A stretch of 64,000 bases of DNA from Corallococcus sp. EGB (GTDB lineage Bacteria; Myxococcota; Myxococcia; Myxococcales; Myxococcaceae). Each line of letters opens with the position of its first letter. Position 1 is the stretch's first letter. The position numbers and the translations under genes were made by a program. This document shows positions 32,944-41,644 of the stretch, one piece after another. The notes beneath the pieces are model-generated. The model did not search any database and was not told the origin of the DNA. It saw only the letters and a program-made list of their open reading frames with translations. The DNA lies in assembly GCF_019968905.1 (NCBI RefSeq), contig NZ_CP079946.1, forward strand, positions 9,025,356-9,089,355. Reading direction: 5' to 3'.

Positions 32944-35097
32944 ATGAATGCCCCCATCCCATCCGCCCCGCCGCATCCTCCGGCGCCGCCTTCTCCCGGG
33001 CCTCCGGACACGCCTCGGGTGCTCCGGAAGGAGGAGGGCCCCGCATGGGTGCGCTACGCGCTGGCCGTGGTGAGCGTGGGGGTGGCCTTCGTCGTCCAGA
33101 GGGCCCTGTGGCCCTTCATGGTGAACACCCCGTACCTGGCCTTCTTCGCCGCCGTCGTGTTCTCCAGCTGGCGGGGAGGCTGGGGACCGGGGCTCGTGAC
33201 CACCGGGCTGTCGCTGCTCCTGGTGCAGTACTTCTTCCTGCAACCCCTGGATGAATGGCGGCTGGCGCCGGGCACCCTCGTCCCGCTGCTCTTCTTCCTC
33301 GCGCTGTGCCTGTTCGCGATGACGCTGAACGCGCGCCTGCGCAGGGCGAACGCGGAGCGAGCGGACCTGCTGGAGCGTGAGCGCGCCTCCCGCGCCGCCG
33401 CCGAGTACGAACGCGCGCGCCTGCATGAGCTGTTCATGCACGCCCCCGCGCACCTGGCCATCTTCCGCGGCCCCCAGCACGTCTTCGAGCTGTCCAACCC
33501 CCTCAACTCCGCGCTGCTGGGCAATCCGGAGCGGATCCTGGGCCTGCCCGCGCGCGAGGTGGGTCCGAGGGAGGAAGCGGAGCAGGTGGCTCGCATCCTC
33601 GACCAGGTCTACACGACGGGAGAGGCCTTCGTGGGCCGGGAGGTGCACCTCAAGCTGCCGCAGCCGGATGGCTCCATCCGCGAGTACATCTTCGACGTCA
33701 CGTACACGCCCACGCACGACATGCACGGGCAGGTGGACGGCATCGCCGGCTTCGGCTTCGACATGACGGACGTGGTGCGCGCCCGCGCGCGGGCGGAGCA
33801 GCTGGCGCGCGAGCTGTCGCACAACGAGGAGCACCTGCGCATCCTCGCGGGGGCCAGCTCCTTCCTGGCCACGTCGCTGGACTATCACGCCACGGTGCAC
33901 AACGTGGTGCGCCTCGCGGTGCCCACGCTGGCGGACTGGTGTCTCATCGACTCGGCGCTGGAGGACGGCTCCTTCCAGCGCATGGAGGTGGAGCACGCGG
34001 ACACGGAGCCGGCGTCGCTCGCGGAGCCGCTGCGACTGCGCATGACGTACGTGTCGGGCCTCTCCCAACTGGTCGGCACGGTCCCGCTGCTGCACGGCCA
34101 GCCCTTCTTCATCGAGAACTTCAGCGACGACCTCCTCCCGCAGCTCACGAAGGACCCGGAGCGCATCGCGTTGCTCCGGCAGCTGCGCATCCGTTCGCTG
34201 GTGGTGGTGCCGCTGGTGGCCGGGGAGCGTTTGCTGGGGCTGCTCAGCTATGTCACCACGCACCGCTCCGGCCGGAGCTACACGGCCGCGGACCTGCCCT
34301 TCCTCCAGGAGCTGGCCAACCGCGCCGCGCTCTCCATGGAGAACGCGAGGCTGTACCGCGAGGCGCGCGAAGCGGTGCACCTGCGCGACGAGTTCCTGGG
34401 CATCGCGAGCCACGAATTGAAGACGCCGCTCACGCCGCTCAACCTCAAGCTGCAGGCGCTGCGGCGCGAGCTGGACCGCACCCCCGGCCCGGTGCCGCGG
34501 GAGCTGGTGGAGCGATACCTGGACGTGGGCTCGCGGCAGCTGAAGAAGCTGGCGGAGCTGGTGAACGACCTGCTGGACGTGTCGCGCATCGCGGCCGGAC
34601 GGTTGTCGCTGGAGTGCGCGCCCGTGGACCTGGTGGAGCTGGTGCGAGACGTGGTGGCCGCCTACGAGGGCCCCGCCGCGCGCACCGGCTCCGCGCTCCA
34701 GTTGGAGTGCGAGGGCGCCGTGATGGTGGGCATCTGGGACCGGCCGCGCCTGGAGCAGGTGGTGGTGAACCTGGTGGACAACGCCATCAAGTACGGCCAG
34801 GGGCGCCCCATCCAGGTCCGCCTGGAGACGCGAAACGGCAAGGCGGCGCTCACGGTGCGGGACCAGGGCATCGGCATCGCGGAGGAGTCGCTGCCGCGCC
34901 TCTTCGGCCGCTTCGAGCGAGCAGTGAGCGACCGGCACTACGGCGGCCTGGGCCTGGGCCTCTACATCACCCGCACGCTGGTGGAGGCCATGGGCGGCAC
35001 GGTGCACGTGGAGAGCCGCCTGGGCCAGGGCTCCATCTTCACCGTGGAGCTGCCCCTGCCCCAGCCATCCGCGGAGGCTGGGGCCCCGGCGCCCTGA
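32944..35097 (+). CDS. Membrane sensor histidine kinase (DUF4118-PAS-GAF-HisKA-HATPase)
   Basis: 717-residue kinase. After a Pro-rich start, four hydrophobic segments form a KdpD-like DUF4118 sensor (VRYALAVVSVGVAFVV, LAFFAAVVFSSWRGGWGPG, TTGLSLLLVQYFFLQPL, LVPLLFFLALCLFAM). A PAS domain follows (about 155-285, HVFELSNPL and FDVTYTPTHD), a GAF domain (about 300-455), HisKA with GIASHELKTPLTPL, and HATPase_c with DNAIKYGQG, DQGIGIAEE and GLGLGLYITR. No receiver domain and no adjacent regulator gene are present, so it is an orphan kinase here. It converges on the radical SAM gene with no spacer. Confidence 0.93.
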   Translation: MNAPIPSAPPHPPAPPSPGPPDTPRVLRKEEGPAWVRYALAVVSVGVAFVVQRALWPFMVNTPYLAFFAAVVFSSWRGGWGPGLVTTGLSLLLVQYFFLQPLDEWRLAPGTLVPLLFFLALCLFAMTLNARLRRANAERADLLERERASRAAAEYERARLHELFMHAPAHLAIFRGPQHVFELSNPLNSALLGNPERILGLPAREVGPREEAEQVARILDQVYTTGEAFVGREVHLKLPQPDGSIREYIFDVTYTPTHDMHGQVDGIAGFGFDMTDVVRARARAEQLARELSHNEEHLRILAGASSFLATSLDYHATVHNVVRLAVPTLADWCLIDSALEDGSFQRMEVEHADTEPASLAEPLRLRMTYVSGLSQLVGTVPLLHGQPFFIENFSDDLLPQLTKDPERIALLRQLRIRSLVVVPLVAGERLLGLLSYVTTHRSGRSYTAADLPFLQELANRAALSMENARLYREAREAVHLRDEFLGIASHELKTPLTPLNLKLQALRRELDRTPGPVPRELVERYLDVGSRQLKKLAELVNDLLDVSRIAAGRLSLECAPVDLVELVRDVVAAYEGPAARTGSALQLECEGAVMVGIWDRPRLEQVVVNLVDNAIKYGQGRPIQVRLETRNGKAALTVRDQGIGIAEESLPRLFGRFERAVSDRHYGGLGLGLYITRTLVEAMGGTVHVESRLGQGSIFTVELPLPQPSAEAGAPAP

Positions 35098-35892
35098 TCA
35101 GGTCGCGGCGCGGACACGCGGCAGCTGCGCGTGGGGTTCCCAGGGGCCACTGGACCCCAGGCAGTGGCGGCAGGTGGCGAGCGGCGCGTCCCGCTCCAGG
35201 TAGGCCAGCAGGCGGGTGAGCAGGTCCGGCTCATCGAGCGACACGCTGTCGCGCTCCGCGAGCGAGGGCAGGTGCGGGTGCTCCGCGGCGAGGACGGTGG
35301 CGACGTGGGGCGGCCGGGTGCAGAGGTAGAAGCGGCCCTGGTGGACCAGGTGGCAGCGCTGCTTGAGCCAGCACTTCGCGAAGACGTCCTGGACCTCCGC
35401 GTCGGACGCGAGCGGCGCGTCCGGGGTGATGCGCTGGAAGCGGTCGATGGCCTTCACCGTGAGGTGGACGCCGTGCCGGTCGCAGCGTTCGGTGATGCGG
35501 GCGATGGAGCGCTCGGGCAGGGGCGCGGACGTGTAGAACGACAGGGTCATCCGGTCGAGCCGTTCGTACACGGCGTCGGGGGCGCTCTGGGCGAGGAAGC
35601 CGTTGGTGGTGACGGACACCTGTTCGGAGAGGCCAGAGGCGCGCACCACGTCCAGTACGGCGGGCAGATCCGGATGGAGGAAGGGCTCACCGCCGGTGAG
35701 CTTGAAGACGTTGGGCTTGAGCACGCGCGACAGGCGGCGCAGGTCCTCGGCGAGCGCTTGCGGTGACACGGCCCACGCGGGCAGGTGCGGCGACAGCGGG
35801 CAGCACTGCGCGCAGCGCAGGTTGCAGTGCGTGGTGACGTGCGTCTCCAGGGACCAGGTGAGGACGCGGCTGTCGTGGAGCTCGTAGCGCAC
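35098..35892 (-). CDS. Radical SAM protein
   Basis: 264-residue radical S-adenosylmethionine protein. The 4Fe-4S motif is CNLRCAQC (C-x3-C-x2-C) in THCNLRCAQCCP, with the SAM-binding FKLTGGEPFLHPDL and SVTTNGFL. The C-terminal part contains more cysteines (CWLKQRCHL, YLCTRPP, CRHCLGSSG) that may bind an auxiliary cluster, as in SPASM/twitch proteins. The reaction is unknown; no peptide precursor gene was spotted nearby. The GTG at 35892 has no ribosome binding site but a TAGACT element 8 bp upstream, which indicates a leaderless message. Confidence 0.88.
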   Translation of the reverse strand: MRYELHDSRVLTWSLETHVTTHCNLRCAQCCPLSPHLPAWAVSPQALAEDLRRLSRVLKPNVFKLTGGEPFLHPDLPAVLDVVRASGLSEQVSVTTNGFLAQSAPDAVYERLDRMTLSFYTSAPLPERSIARITERCDRHGVHLTVKAIDRFQRITPDAPLASDAEVQDVFAKCWLKQRCHLVHQGRFYLCTRPPHVATVLAAEHPHLPSLAERDSVSLDEPDLLTRLLAYLERDAPLATCRHCLGSSGPWEPHAQLPRVRAAT

Positions 35893-35900
35893 GGGGCGGG

Positions 35901-35906
35901 AGTCTA
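35901..35906 (-). promoter_or_regulatory. -10 element of the radical SAM gene
   Basis: On the minus strand TAGACT (35901-35906) ends 8 bp before the GTG start, with no ribosome binding site in between, consistent with leaderless transcription. No strong -35 is visible. Confidence 0.4.
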
Positions 35907-35962
35907 ACCGCCCCCCCCAGCCCTGGGGCCCGTATCCCTCTCCATGCGCCGGGGCTGGAGGT

Positions 35963-37891
35963 TCACCGCGCCGCACAGAACGCCAGCACCTGGGCGAACG
36001 GATACTCGGCCAGGGTGCCGAAGAGCTTGTGCCCGCTGAGCTTCGCCTTGGAGAGCGCGGGGCTGCTGAGGCCGCAGAGGAAGCGGGCCGCCTGCCGGGG
36101 ATGCCCCAGCGCCTCCGGGTGCTTCGCCATCAGCGACCGGACCGTGGCCACCTCCAACTGTTCCCGCAGCTCCGGCCGGGGATACGGCGGTGGCAGCACG
36201 CGCGCCACGCCCGTGCGGCACCAGGTGCAGTGGCCGCAAGGCGCTTCACGCTGCTCACCGAAGTGGGCCACCAGCGCGTTGCTCTGGCAGCCGTCGTGCG
36301 TGACGAGCCGGAGGACATCGCGCACCCGCGACACCTCCTGGGCTTCGCGCTTCTGGAAGCGCCCCTGCAACAGGGCCACGAGCGCCTTCGCGTCCTCGTG
36401 CTCGCGCAGCCGCGTGTAGCGCTGGCGCGGCTCGGCCACCTGCACCTCCGCGTAGCCCTGCTCCTGGAAGTAATCGAGCGCCTTCACCACCCGGTCTCGC
36501 GGCTGGCCCAGCGCCTTCGCGACCTCGGTGGGGTCGAACGTGTACCAGGTGCGTCCCTTCTTCGCTTGCGCGAACAGGTCCTTCACGAAGCGGGCACGCT
36601 CGCCCTGGAACTTCCCTACGAGCGCATCCACCGAGCCCGCGGGCTGCACCTTGTAGCCCGCGTAGTACGGCGTGCCCTGGCGCAGCACCCCCTCCAGCTC
36701 CAGGTACGTCAGCGCCGTGCGCAGCACCAGGGGCCGCAGGTCGTGGCGGTTGCCCAGCGCGTACAGGTCCAGGTGCAGCTCGGGTCCCGAGGACAGCAGC
36801 TCCTTCACCAGCGCAGCCAGTGCCTCCGGCAGCGGCGTGTCCCCGAGCGCGAAGTTCTCCAGCGTGGGCACGTCGTCCGGACACGCGAGCAACTCCACCA
36901 CGGACGGCTTGCCGTCACGGCCCGCGCGGCCGATCTCCTGGCTGTAGCTCTCCAGGCCCTTGGGCAGGTTGTAGTGGTACACGGCGCGCACGTCCGCCTT
37001 GTCGATGCCCATCCCGAACGCGATGGTCGCCACGACGATGCCCTTCGCGGAGCGGGTCCACGCATCCTGCACCCGCTCGCGCTCCTCGGCTTCGAGCCCC
37101 GCGTGATAGGCGCTCGCGGGCAGGCCCTCCGCGCTCAGCAGCGCCGCCACGCGCTCCGCCGTCTTCTGCAGCGTCACGTAGACGATGGTGGTGCCAGGTG
37201 GCCGCGACTTGAGCCGCTCCACCAGCAGGGCATCGCGTGCCTCCGGGCCCGTGGGGGTGGTCTCCAGCGTGAGGTTGTTCCGGTAGAAGCCGGTGACGAC
37301 CGCGTGTGACTCCGGGATGCCGAAGCCCTCGCAGATGTCGTGCACCACCTGCGGCGTGGCCGTGGCGGTGAGCGCCAGGATGCGCTCGGCCTGGAGCGTG
37401 CGGGCCGCCTGCGCGAGCTTGAGGTAGTCCGGCCGGAAGTTGTGGCCCCACTCGGAGACGCAGTGCGCTTCGTCCACCGCGAAGAGGGAGATGGGCAGCT
37501 CGCTCAAGAGCCCCATGAAGCGCTCGTTGTTGAAGCGCTCCGGGGCCACGTAGAGGAGCTTCAGCGTTCCGTCGCGCAGGGACTCCGTCACCTCGCGGGA
37601 CTCCTCCAGCGACAGGGACGAGTCCAGTCGAGCAGCGCGGATGCCCCGCCGCTCCAGCGCGTCGATCTGATCCTTCATCAACGCGATGAGCGGTGACACC
37701 ACCACCGTGAGCCCTTCGAGGAGCAGCGCGGGGAGCTGGTAGCACAGCGACTTGCCCCCCCCCGTGGGGAATACCGCGAGCGCGGAGCCATGGGGCTCGA
37801 GCAACGCCGTGATCACCTCGCGCTGTCCGGGCCGGAAGGACTCCAGTCCGAAGAGCTCCCGCAACACGACGTCCATCGCAGCCTCCCGCAT
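35963..37891 (-). CDS. recQ: ATP-dependent DNA helicase, RecQ family
   Basis: About 642-residue superfamily 2 helicase with 3'-5' polarity expected, acting in recombination repair. Motif 0/I: FGLESFRPGQREVI and FPTGGGKSLCYQLPAL; motif II VDEAHCVSEWGHNFRPDY; III LALTATATPQV; V-VI FGMGIDKADVRAVYHYNLP and IGRAGRDGKP. The zinc cysteines appear late (CQSNALV... then CGHCTWC), after a winged-helix-like segment, unlike E. coli RecQ where zinc precedes the winged helix, and no clear HRDC is seen. The start may be ATG 37891 (GGAAGGG upstream), 37876 (GGGAGG) or 37912 (no site). It is divergent from the asparagine-synthase-like operon. Confidence 0.92.
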   Translation of the reverse strand: MREAAMDVVLRELFGLESFRPGQREVITALLEPHGSALAVFPTGGGKSLCYQLPALLLEGLTVVVSPLIALMKDQIDALERRGIRAARLDSSLSLEESREVTESLRDGTLKLLYVAPERFNNERFMGLLSELPISLFAVDEAHCVSEWGHNFRPDYLKLAQAARTLQAERILALTATATPQVVHDICEGFGIPESHAVVTGFYRNNLTLETTPTGPEARDALLVERLKSRPPGTTIVYVTLQKTAERVAALLSAEGLPASAYHAGLEAEERERVQDAWTRSAKGIVVATIAFGMGIDKADVRAVYHYNLPKGLESYSQEIGRAGRDGKPSVVELLACPDDVPTLENFALGDTPLPEALAALVKELLSSGPELHLDLYALGNRHDLRPLVLRTALTYLELEGVLRQGTPYYAGYKVQPAGSVDALVGKFQGERARFVKDLFAQAKKGRTWYTFDPTEVAKALGQPRDRVVKALDYFQEQGYAEVQVAEPRQRYTRLREHEDAKALVALLQGRFQKREAQEVSRVRDVLRLVTHDGCQSNALVAHFGEQREAPCGHCTWCRTGVARVLPPPYPRPELREQLEVATVRSLMAKHPEALGHPRQAARFLCGLSSPALSKAKLSGHKLFGTLAEYPFAQVLAFCAAR

Positions 37892-38006
37892 GTCCCGCCC
37901 TTCCCTGCTCATCTGAAGCGAAGTGTTTCCCGGGAGGATAGTCCACCCTCCCCGGAGGACCGTCACCGTCCCCCAGCTTCCTCCTGATACGGCGAGCCAT
38001 CGCCTT

Positions 38007-38012
38007 TATGAT
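38007..38012 (+). promoter_or_regulatory. -10 element before the asparagine-synthase-like operon
   Basis: TATGAT at 38007-38012 ends 8 bp before the ATG at 38021, and no ribosome binding site is present, which suggests a leaderless first gene. Confidence 0.45.
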
Positions 38013-38020
38013 GCGGCTCC

Positions 38021-39523
38021 ATGCCGACCCGCGATCCCAAGGCGTCGCCTTCACGCAGGGCTCCCGCGCGCGGCCTGGTTCCTCGGGCGGTGAGCGACCT
38101 GCTGCGCCATGCCCGTGCGTCCAACACGCCTTTGCGGCCGGAAGTGGAGCCCATCGGGGTGGCGCTGCCTCGAGTCCTCCGGGAAGCGGAGACACGGGAT
38201 GAGGAAGGGCTCGCGGCGCGGCTGTTGTCCGCCTGGTCCGACACCGTGCGAGCGCATGTGGAGGCAGGCACGCATGAAGTGAGCCTGAGCGGCGGCGTGG
38301 ACAGCGCGGCCCTGTGCGCGATGGCCGCGCGGCACGCCCCCGGGAAGGTGCGCGCGTGGACCATGGACGTGCACTTCGCGGACGCGGTGGAGCGGAGCAA
38401 CGCACGGCGGATGGCGAAGGTGACGGGTGCGGAGCTGGTGGACGTGCTCATCCCGGACGCCGTGCTCCCGGACCTGTTCGAGCACGCGGTCCTCGCCAAC
38501 CAGACCGTCATCCTCAACGCCCGGGCCGTGGCCAGCTACGTGTTCTACCTGGAGGCCCGGCGGCAGGGCGCGGGGCCCGTCCTCCTGAGCGGCGCGGGGG
38601 CGGATGAAGTGCTGCGGGGCAACCCTGTCGCCATCGCATCCGCGAAGGCCCGCGTAGACGAGGACCGGGCCCTGGCCGCGCAGGTCCTGGCGGCTGTGGA
38701 TAACTCGCGGGCGACGTTCCGAGCGGACTCGCGCGATCATGAGGACCTCCCCCGAGCGGCCCAGGAGGCTGTGGACAAGTCAGACAGGCCTGGGGACGGA
38801 GCGCCGCATCGCGATCAGGAATCAAAGCCATCCACGCGGCCGGCCACGGGAGCACCGGCGCCGGAGAACCCGGGTGCCGATCAAGCCGGAGCCCGTCGCG
38901 GGACCTCCGCGCCTGTGGACAACTTGAGGGCTGTTTCCGAGGGCGAAGACAGCGATCACGCCCCAAGCGCCCCCCCTGTGGACAACCTGGGGACCGGGCT
39001 CGCCGCGCCGTGGGAGCTACCATCGGAGGATGCGCTCCTCTCCGAGGAGCTGCGCTACGCGAAGTGGGTGCTGACCGAGCTCATCCTCCCGCCCGAGCTG
39101 CGAGGCGCCCGGGCCCATGGGCTCACGGTCCGCACGCCCTATCTGGATGAAGGCTTCGCGCGAATGGCGCTGGCCCTGCCGGAGTCCGTGCTGCTGCGGG
39201 AAGGGTTCGGCAAGTGGCTGTTCCGGCACGCGGTGCGGTCGCTGGTGCCGGAGGAGGTCCGCCTCGCGCGCAAGACGCCCCGGTATGGGCACACCGCGCT
39301 CTCCAGTCCGGTGCGCTCTCGCTGGCTGGAGCTGTATCGCGCGTGGCTGTCCCCCGAGAGGCTGGAGCCCCTCCAGGTCATCGACTCGCGAGCGGTGAGG
39401 GGCTTGCTGGAGCGCTACACCCGCCTGCCTCCGGATGACTTGAGGGCAGGACCGATGGATCGCCTGTTGATGCGCCTCGTGTCCCTGGCCATGCTCCAGG
39501 TCCACCCCAAGGCGCCCTCCTGA
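38021..39523 (+). CDS. Asparagine synthase-like protein without glutaminase domain, with disordered insert
   Basis: 500-residue protein with an asparagine-synthetase C-terminal (PP-loop) domain. The ATP-binding loop is SGGVDS (90-95); further matches are LSGAGADEVLRGNP and the C-terminal VRTPYLDEGFARMALALP with LARKTPRYGHTAL. The N-terminal glutaminase (Cys1) domain of AsnB is absent, so it must use ammonia or another amine, or be a lactam or amide-forming relative. Residues about 222-330 are a low-complexity, probably unstructured insert rich in Pro, Asp, Gly and Ala. It contains four (A/P)VD(N/K) blocks, encoded by four DnaA-box-like 9-mers. It is first in an operon with a glycosyltransferase and a ROK-like protein. 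Confidence 0.85.
   Translation: MPTRDPKASPSRRAPARGLVPRAVSDLLRHARASNTPLRPEVEPIGVALPRVLREAETRDEEGLAARLLSAWSDTVRAHVEAGTHEVSLSGGVDSAALCAMAARHAPGKVRAWTMDVHFADAVERSNARRMAKVTGAELVDVLIPDAVLPDLFEHAVLANQTVILNARAVASYVFYLEARRQGAGPVLLSGAGADEVLRGNPVAIASAKARVDEDRALAAQVLAAVDNSRATFRADSRDHEDLPRAAQEAVDKSDRPGDGAPHRDQESKPSTRPATGAPAPENPGADQAGARRGTSAPVDNLRAVSEGEDSDHAPSAPPVDNLGTGLAAPWELPSEDALLSEELRYAKWVLTELILPPELRGARAHGLTVRTPYLDEGFARMALALPESVLLREGFGKWLFRHAVRSLVPEEVRLARKTPRYGHTALSSPVRSRWLELYRAWLSPERLEPLQVIDSRAVRGLLERYTRLPPDDLRAGPMDRLLMRLVSLAMLQVHPKAPS
38695..38985 (+). repeat. Four same-strand DnaA-box-like 9-mers inside the coding insert
   Basis: TGTGGATAA at 38695-38703, and TGTGGACAA at 38770-38778, 38914-38922 and 38977-38985. 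Their complements, TTATCCACA and TTGTCCACA, equal the E. coli and GC-rich actinobacterial DnaA-box consensus. All four are in the same orientation and the same reading frame, encoding VDN/VDK at residues 226, 251, 299 and 320. Spacings are 75, 144 and 63 bp. Confidence 0.7.
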
Positions 39524-40717
39524 ATGCCCCGAGTCCTCATCGCCACCTCTCCCGAGAAGGGCCACCTCAACCCGATGGTCGGCGTGGCCCAGTGGCTGCG
39601 CCGCCTGGGCCACACCGTCGGATGGCTGTGCATCCCCGAACCCGCGCCGCAGCTCGAGGCCCTGGGCGTGGAGGTGCTGCGCCTGCCGCACGTCGAGGCC
39701 GCGCCGCCCGGCATCGAGACCGGGGGCGAGGCGCTGGCGAAGCTGGTGCTCGATGACGTGGCGCTGGGGAAGTGGATCCGGGGCCTGCTCCTGGATTCGG
39801 TCCCCGCGATGCTGGAGCCTGTACGCGAAGTGGTGCACGCCTTTCGTCCGGACGTGATGGCCTTGGACGGGATGCAGTACGCGGCGGTGCTCGCGGCGCA
39901 TCTGGAGGGCATCCCCTGGGCGGGCGTGTCCTCCGCGCTCACGCTGCTGGAGCCACGGCCGGAGATTCCCCTGCTGCGCAACGTGGGGGCGTTGAGGGAC
40001 GACCGTCAGGCGCTGTTCCGCCGTCACGGCTTCGACGCGAGCTTCCGCACCTGCGAGTGCCTGTCCCCCCGCCTCAACATCGTCTTCGCCACCGAGGCGT
40101 TCCTGGGGCCGGACGCGGGAGTGCCTCCGAACACGCTGCTCGTGGGCCCCTCCGTACCGCCCGAGCCCCGGGGAGACGAGGTGTCCTTCCCCTGGGAGCG
40201 CCTGGGCCACAAGCCGGTGCTGTACGTGTCCTTCGGCAGCCAGATTTCGTATCAGCCGGAGCTGTTCCGACTCATCGCGGAGGCCGCGAAGCCGTTCGAC
40301 GTGACGCTGGTGTTGTGCGCGGGAGAGCTGGCGGACACGGACTTCCCGAGCACGCTGCCCGGCGACGTGGTGGCGGTGCGCTACACGCCGCAGCGGCAGG
40401 TGCTGGAGCGCGCGGCGGCGTTCATCTCGCACGGTGGCGCCAACTCCGTGATGGAGGCGATGACGGCGGGCGTGCCCATGTTGCTGCTGCCCGTGTGCAA
40501 CGACCAGCCCGTGCAGGCGCACTTCCTGGAGAGGGCCGGAGCGGGGCTCGCCAGGGACCCGAGGACCCTCACGGTGGAGTCGTGCCGTGAAGCCATCGCG
40601 AAGCTGCTGGAGCCGAAGTCCCCGATGCGCGACCGCGTGGCGGAGATCTCCCGTTCCTACCGTGCGCACGACGGCGCGAGGACCACCGCTGAGCGCGTCG
40701 CCGGGCTCGCGGTATGA
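39524..40717 (+). CDS. Glycosyltransferase, MGT/UDP-glucuronosyltransferase-like (GT1)
   Basis: 397-residue GT-B glycosyltransferase. The N-terminal acceptor domain begins VLIATSPEKGHLNPMVGVAQ, typical of macrolide and flavonoid glucosyltransferases. The C-terminal donor domain has PVLYVSFGSQISYQPELF, then VRYTPQRQVLERAAAFISHG and the GT1 signature HGGANSVMEAMTAGVP with NDQPVQAHFLERAGAG. It should move a sugar from a nucleotide donor onto a small hydrophobic acceptor. The ATG follows the stop of the asparagine-synthase-like gene with no gap, and its stop overlaps the ROK-like start by 4 bp, so the three are one operon. Confidence 0.92.
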   Translation: MPRVLIATSPEKGHLNPMVGVAQWLRRLGHTVGWLCIPEPAPQLEALGVEVLRLPHVEAAPPGIETGGEALAKLVLDDVALGKWIRGLLLDSVPAMLEPVREVVHAFRPDVMALDGMQYAAVLAAHLEGIPWAGVSSALTLLEPRPEIPLLRNVGALRDDRQALFRRHGFDASFRTCECLSPRLNIVFATEAFLGPDAGVPPNTLLVGPSVPPEPRGDEVSFPWERLGHKPVLYVSFGSQISYQPELFRLIAEAAKPFDVTLVLCAGELADTDFPSTLPGDVVAVRYTPQRQVLERAAAFISHGGANSVMEAMTAGVPMLLLPVCNDQPVQAHFLERAGAGLARDPRTLTVESCREAIAKLLEPKSPMRDRVAEISRSYRAHDGARTTAERVAGLAV

Positions 40718-41577
40718 GTCGCTCGAAGTGGAATGCTCGCCGGCACCACCCCGAGGGGATCACCTCGCTGGAGGTGTGGAACCTGCCCGTGTTCGGCCGC
40801 GAGCTGTGGGAGGTGTTGGGCTCGCCGTGGGTGGAGGCCGACCGGCGCGCGGGCGTTCCTGGTGCCACGCTCTCTGCCCGCGTGATGCTTCCGTTGGCGG
40901 AAGCGCTCTTCCTGCTGGTGAAGAAACACGCGCCGGACGCGGCGTACCTGAGTGGAGGACTCGCGGAGCTGGATGGCTTTCCCGCCGCGTTGAGGGAGGC
41001 CACGGTGTCGCTGCGCTGCCCGGTGCACATCGCGTTGTCACCGCGCTTCGCTCCCGTGCGCGCGGGGCTGCGCATGCTGGAAGCCAAGGGGGCGCGGAGT
41101 CCGCTCTGCGTGGACGTGGGGCAGACGAGCATCAAGCTCGCGCGTCCCGGCGCCACGCGCGTCGTCGAACGGAACCTCGAGACCCTGCCGCCACTGTTCA
41201 TCGGACAGCCGCGTCCCGCGGATGGACATCACATCCGGGACACGGTGGCGTTCATCGCGGGAGCGCTGCGGATGTTCCTCGCGGAAGGCACCGGCGAGCC
41301 TCCGGACGCGCTGTGTCTGGCATTGCCATGTCCGCTGGATGAGCACCTGATGCCCGGGGGTTGTACCTACGGCTTCGAGGGCGCGGCGTCCCTGGTCCCC
41401 GACATCCTCGCCCAGGCGGGCCTGCCTGACAGGGGAGGTCCGGTGCTCGTGCTCAACGACGCGGAGCTGGCGGCCGAATCCGCGCGGCGGGCGCCACAGG
41501 TGAAGGGGCGCCGCGTGCTGTGCCTGACCCTGGGCTTCGGCCCGGGTGGCGCGCTGCTCGAAAAGCCAGGCCCCTGA
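40714..41577 (+). CDS. ROK/ASKHA-type sugar kinase-like protein, apparently circularly permuted
   Basis: 287-residue protein with ASKHA motifs in an unusual order. Residues 60-125 (LAEALFLLVKKHAPDAAYLSGGLAEL, then RAGLRMLEAKGA) look like the C-terminal end of a ROK kinase. The phosphate-1 loop CVDVGQTSIKLA (132-143), normally at the N terminus, follows them. ALPCPLDEHLMPGGC, LVLNDAELAAESA and the phosphate-2-like LCLTLGFGPGGALL (about 272-283) come last, four residues before the end. The CxCGxxGC zinc motif of ROK proteins is absent. It is coupled to a glycosyltransferase by an ATGA overlap. Activity as a sugar kinase is plausible but not shown. Confidence 0.72.
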   Translation: MSRSKWNARRHHPEGITSLEVWNLPVFGRELWEVLGSPWVEADRRAGVPGATLSARVMLPLAEALFLLVKKHAPDAAYLSGGLAELDGFPAALREATVSLRCPVHIALSPRFAPVRAGLRMLEAKGARSPLCVDVGQTSIKLARPGATRVVERNLETLPPLFIGQPRPADGHHIRDTVAFIAGALRMFLAEGTGEPPDALCLALPCPLDEHLMPGGCTYGFEGAASLVPDILAQAGLPDRGGPVLVLNDAELAAESARRAPQVKGRRVLCLTLGFGPGGALLEKPGP

Positions 41578-41644
41578 CCCGACGGAGAGGAGACCTGCCC
41601 GAATGGGGAGGTCGCCGTCCTGCCCGGTCCGCCGATGTGGCGCG

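Noticed and set aside
32851-35007. A long minus-strand open frame opposite the sensor kinase
   Set aside because: It is His/Gln/Arg-rich with no motif, no start signal and full overlap with a well-supported kinase gene.
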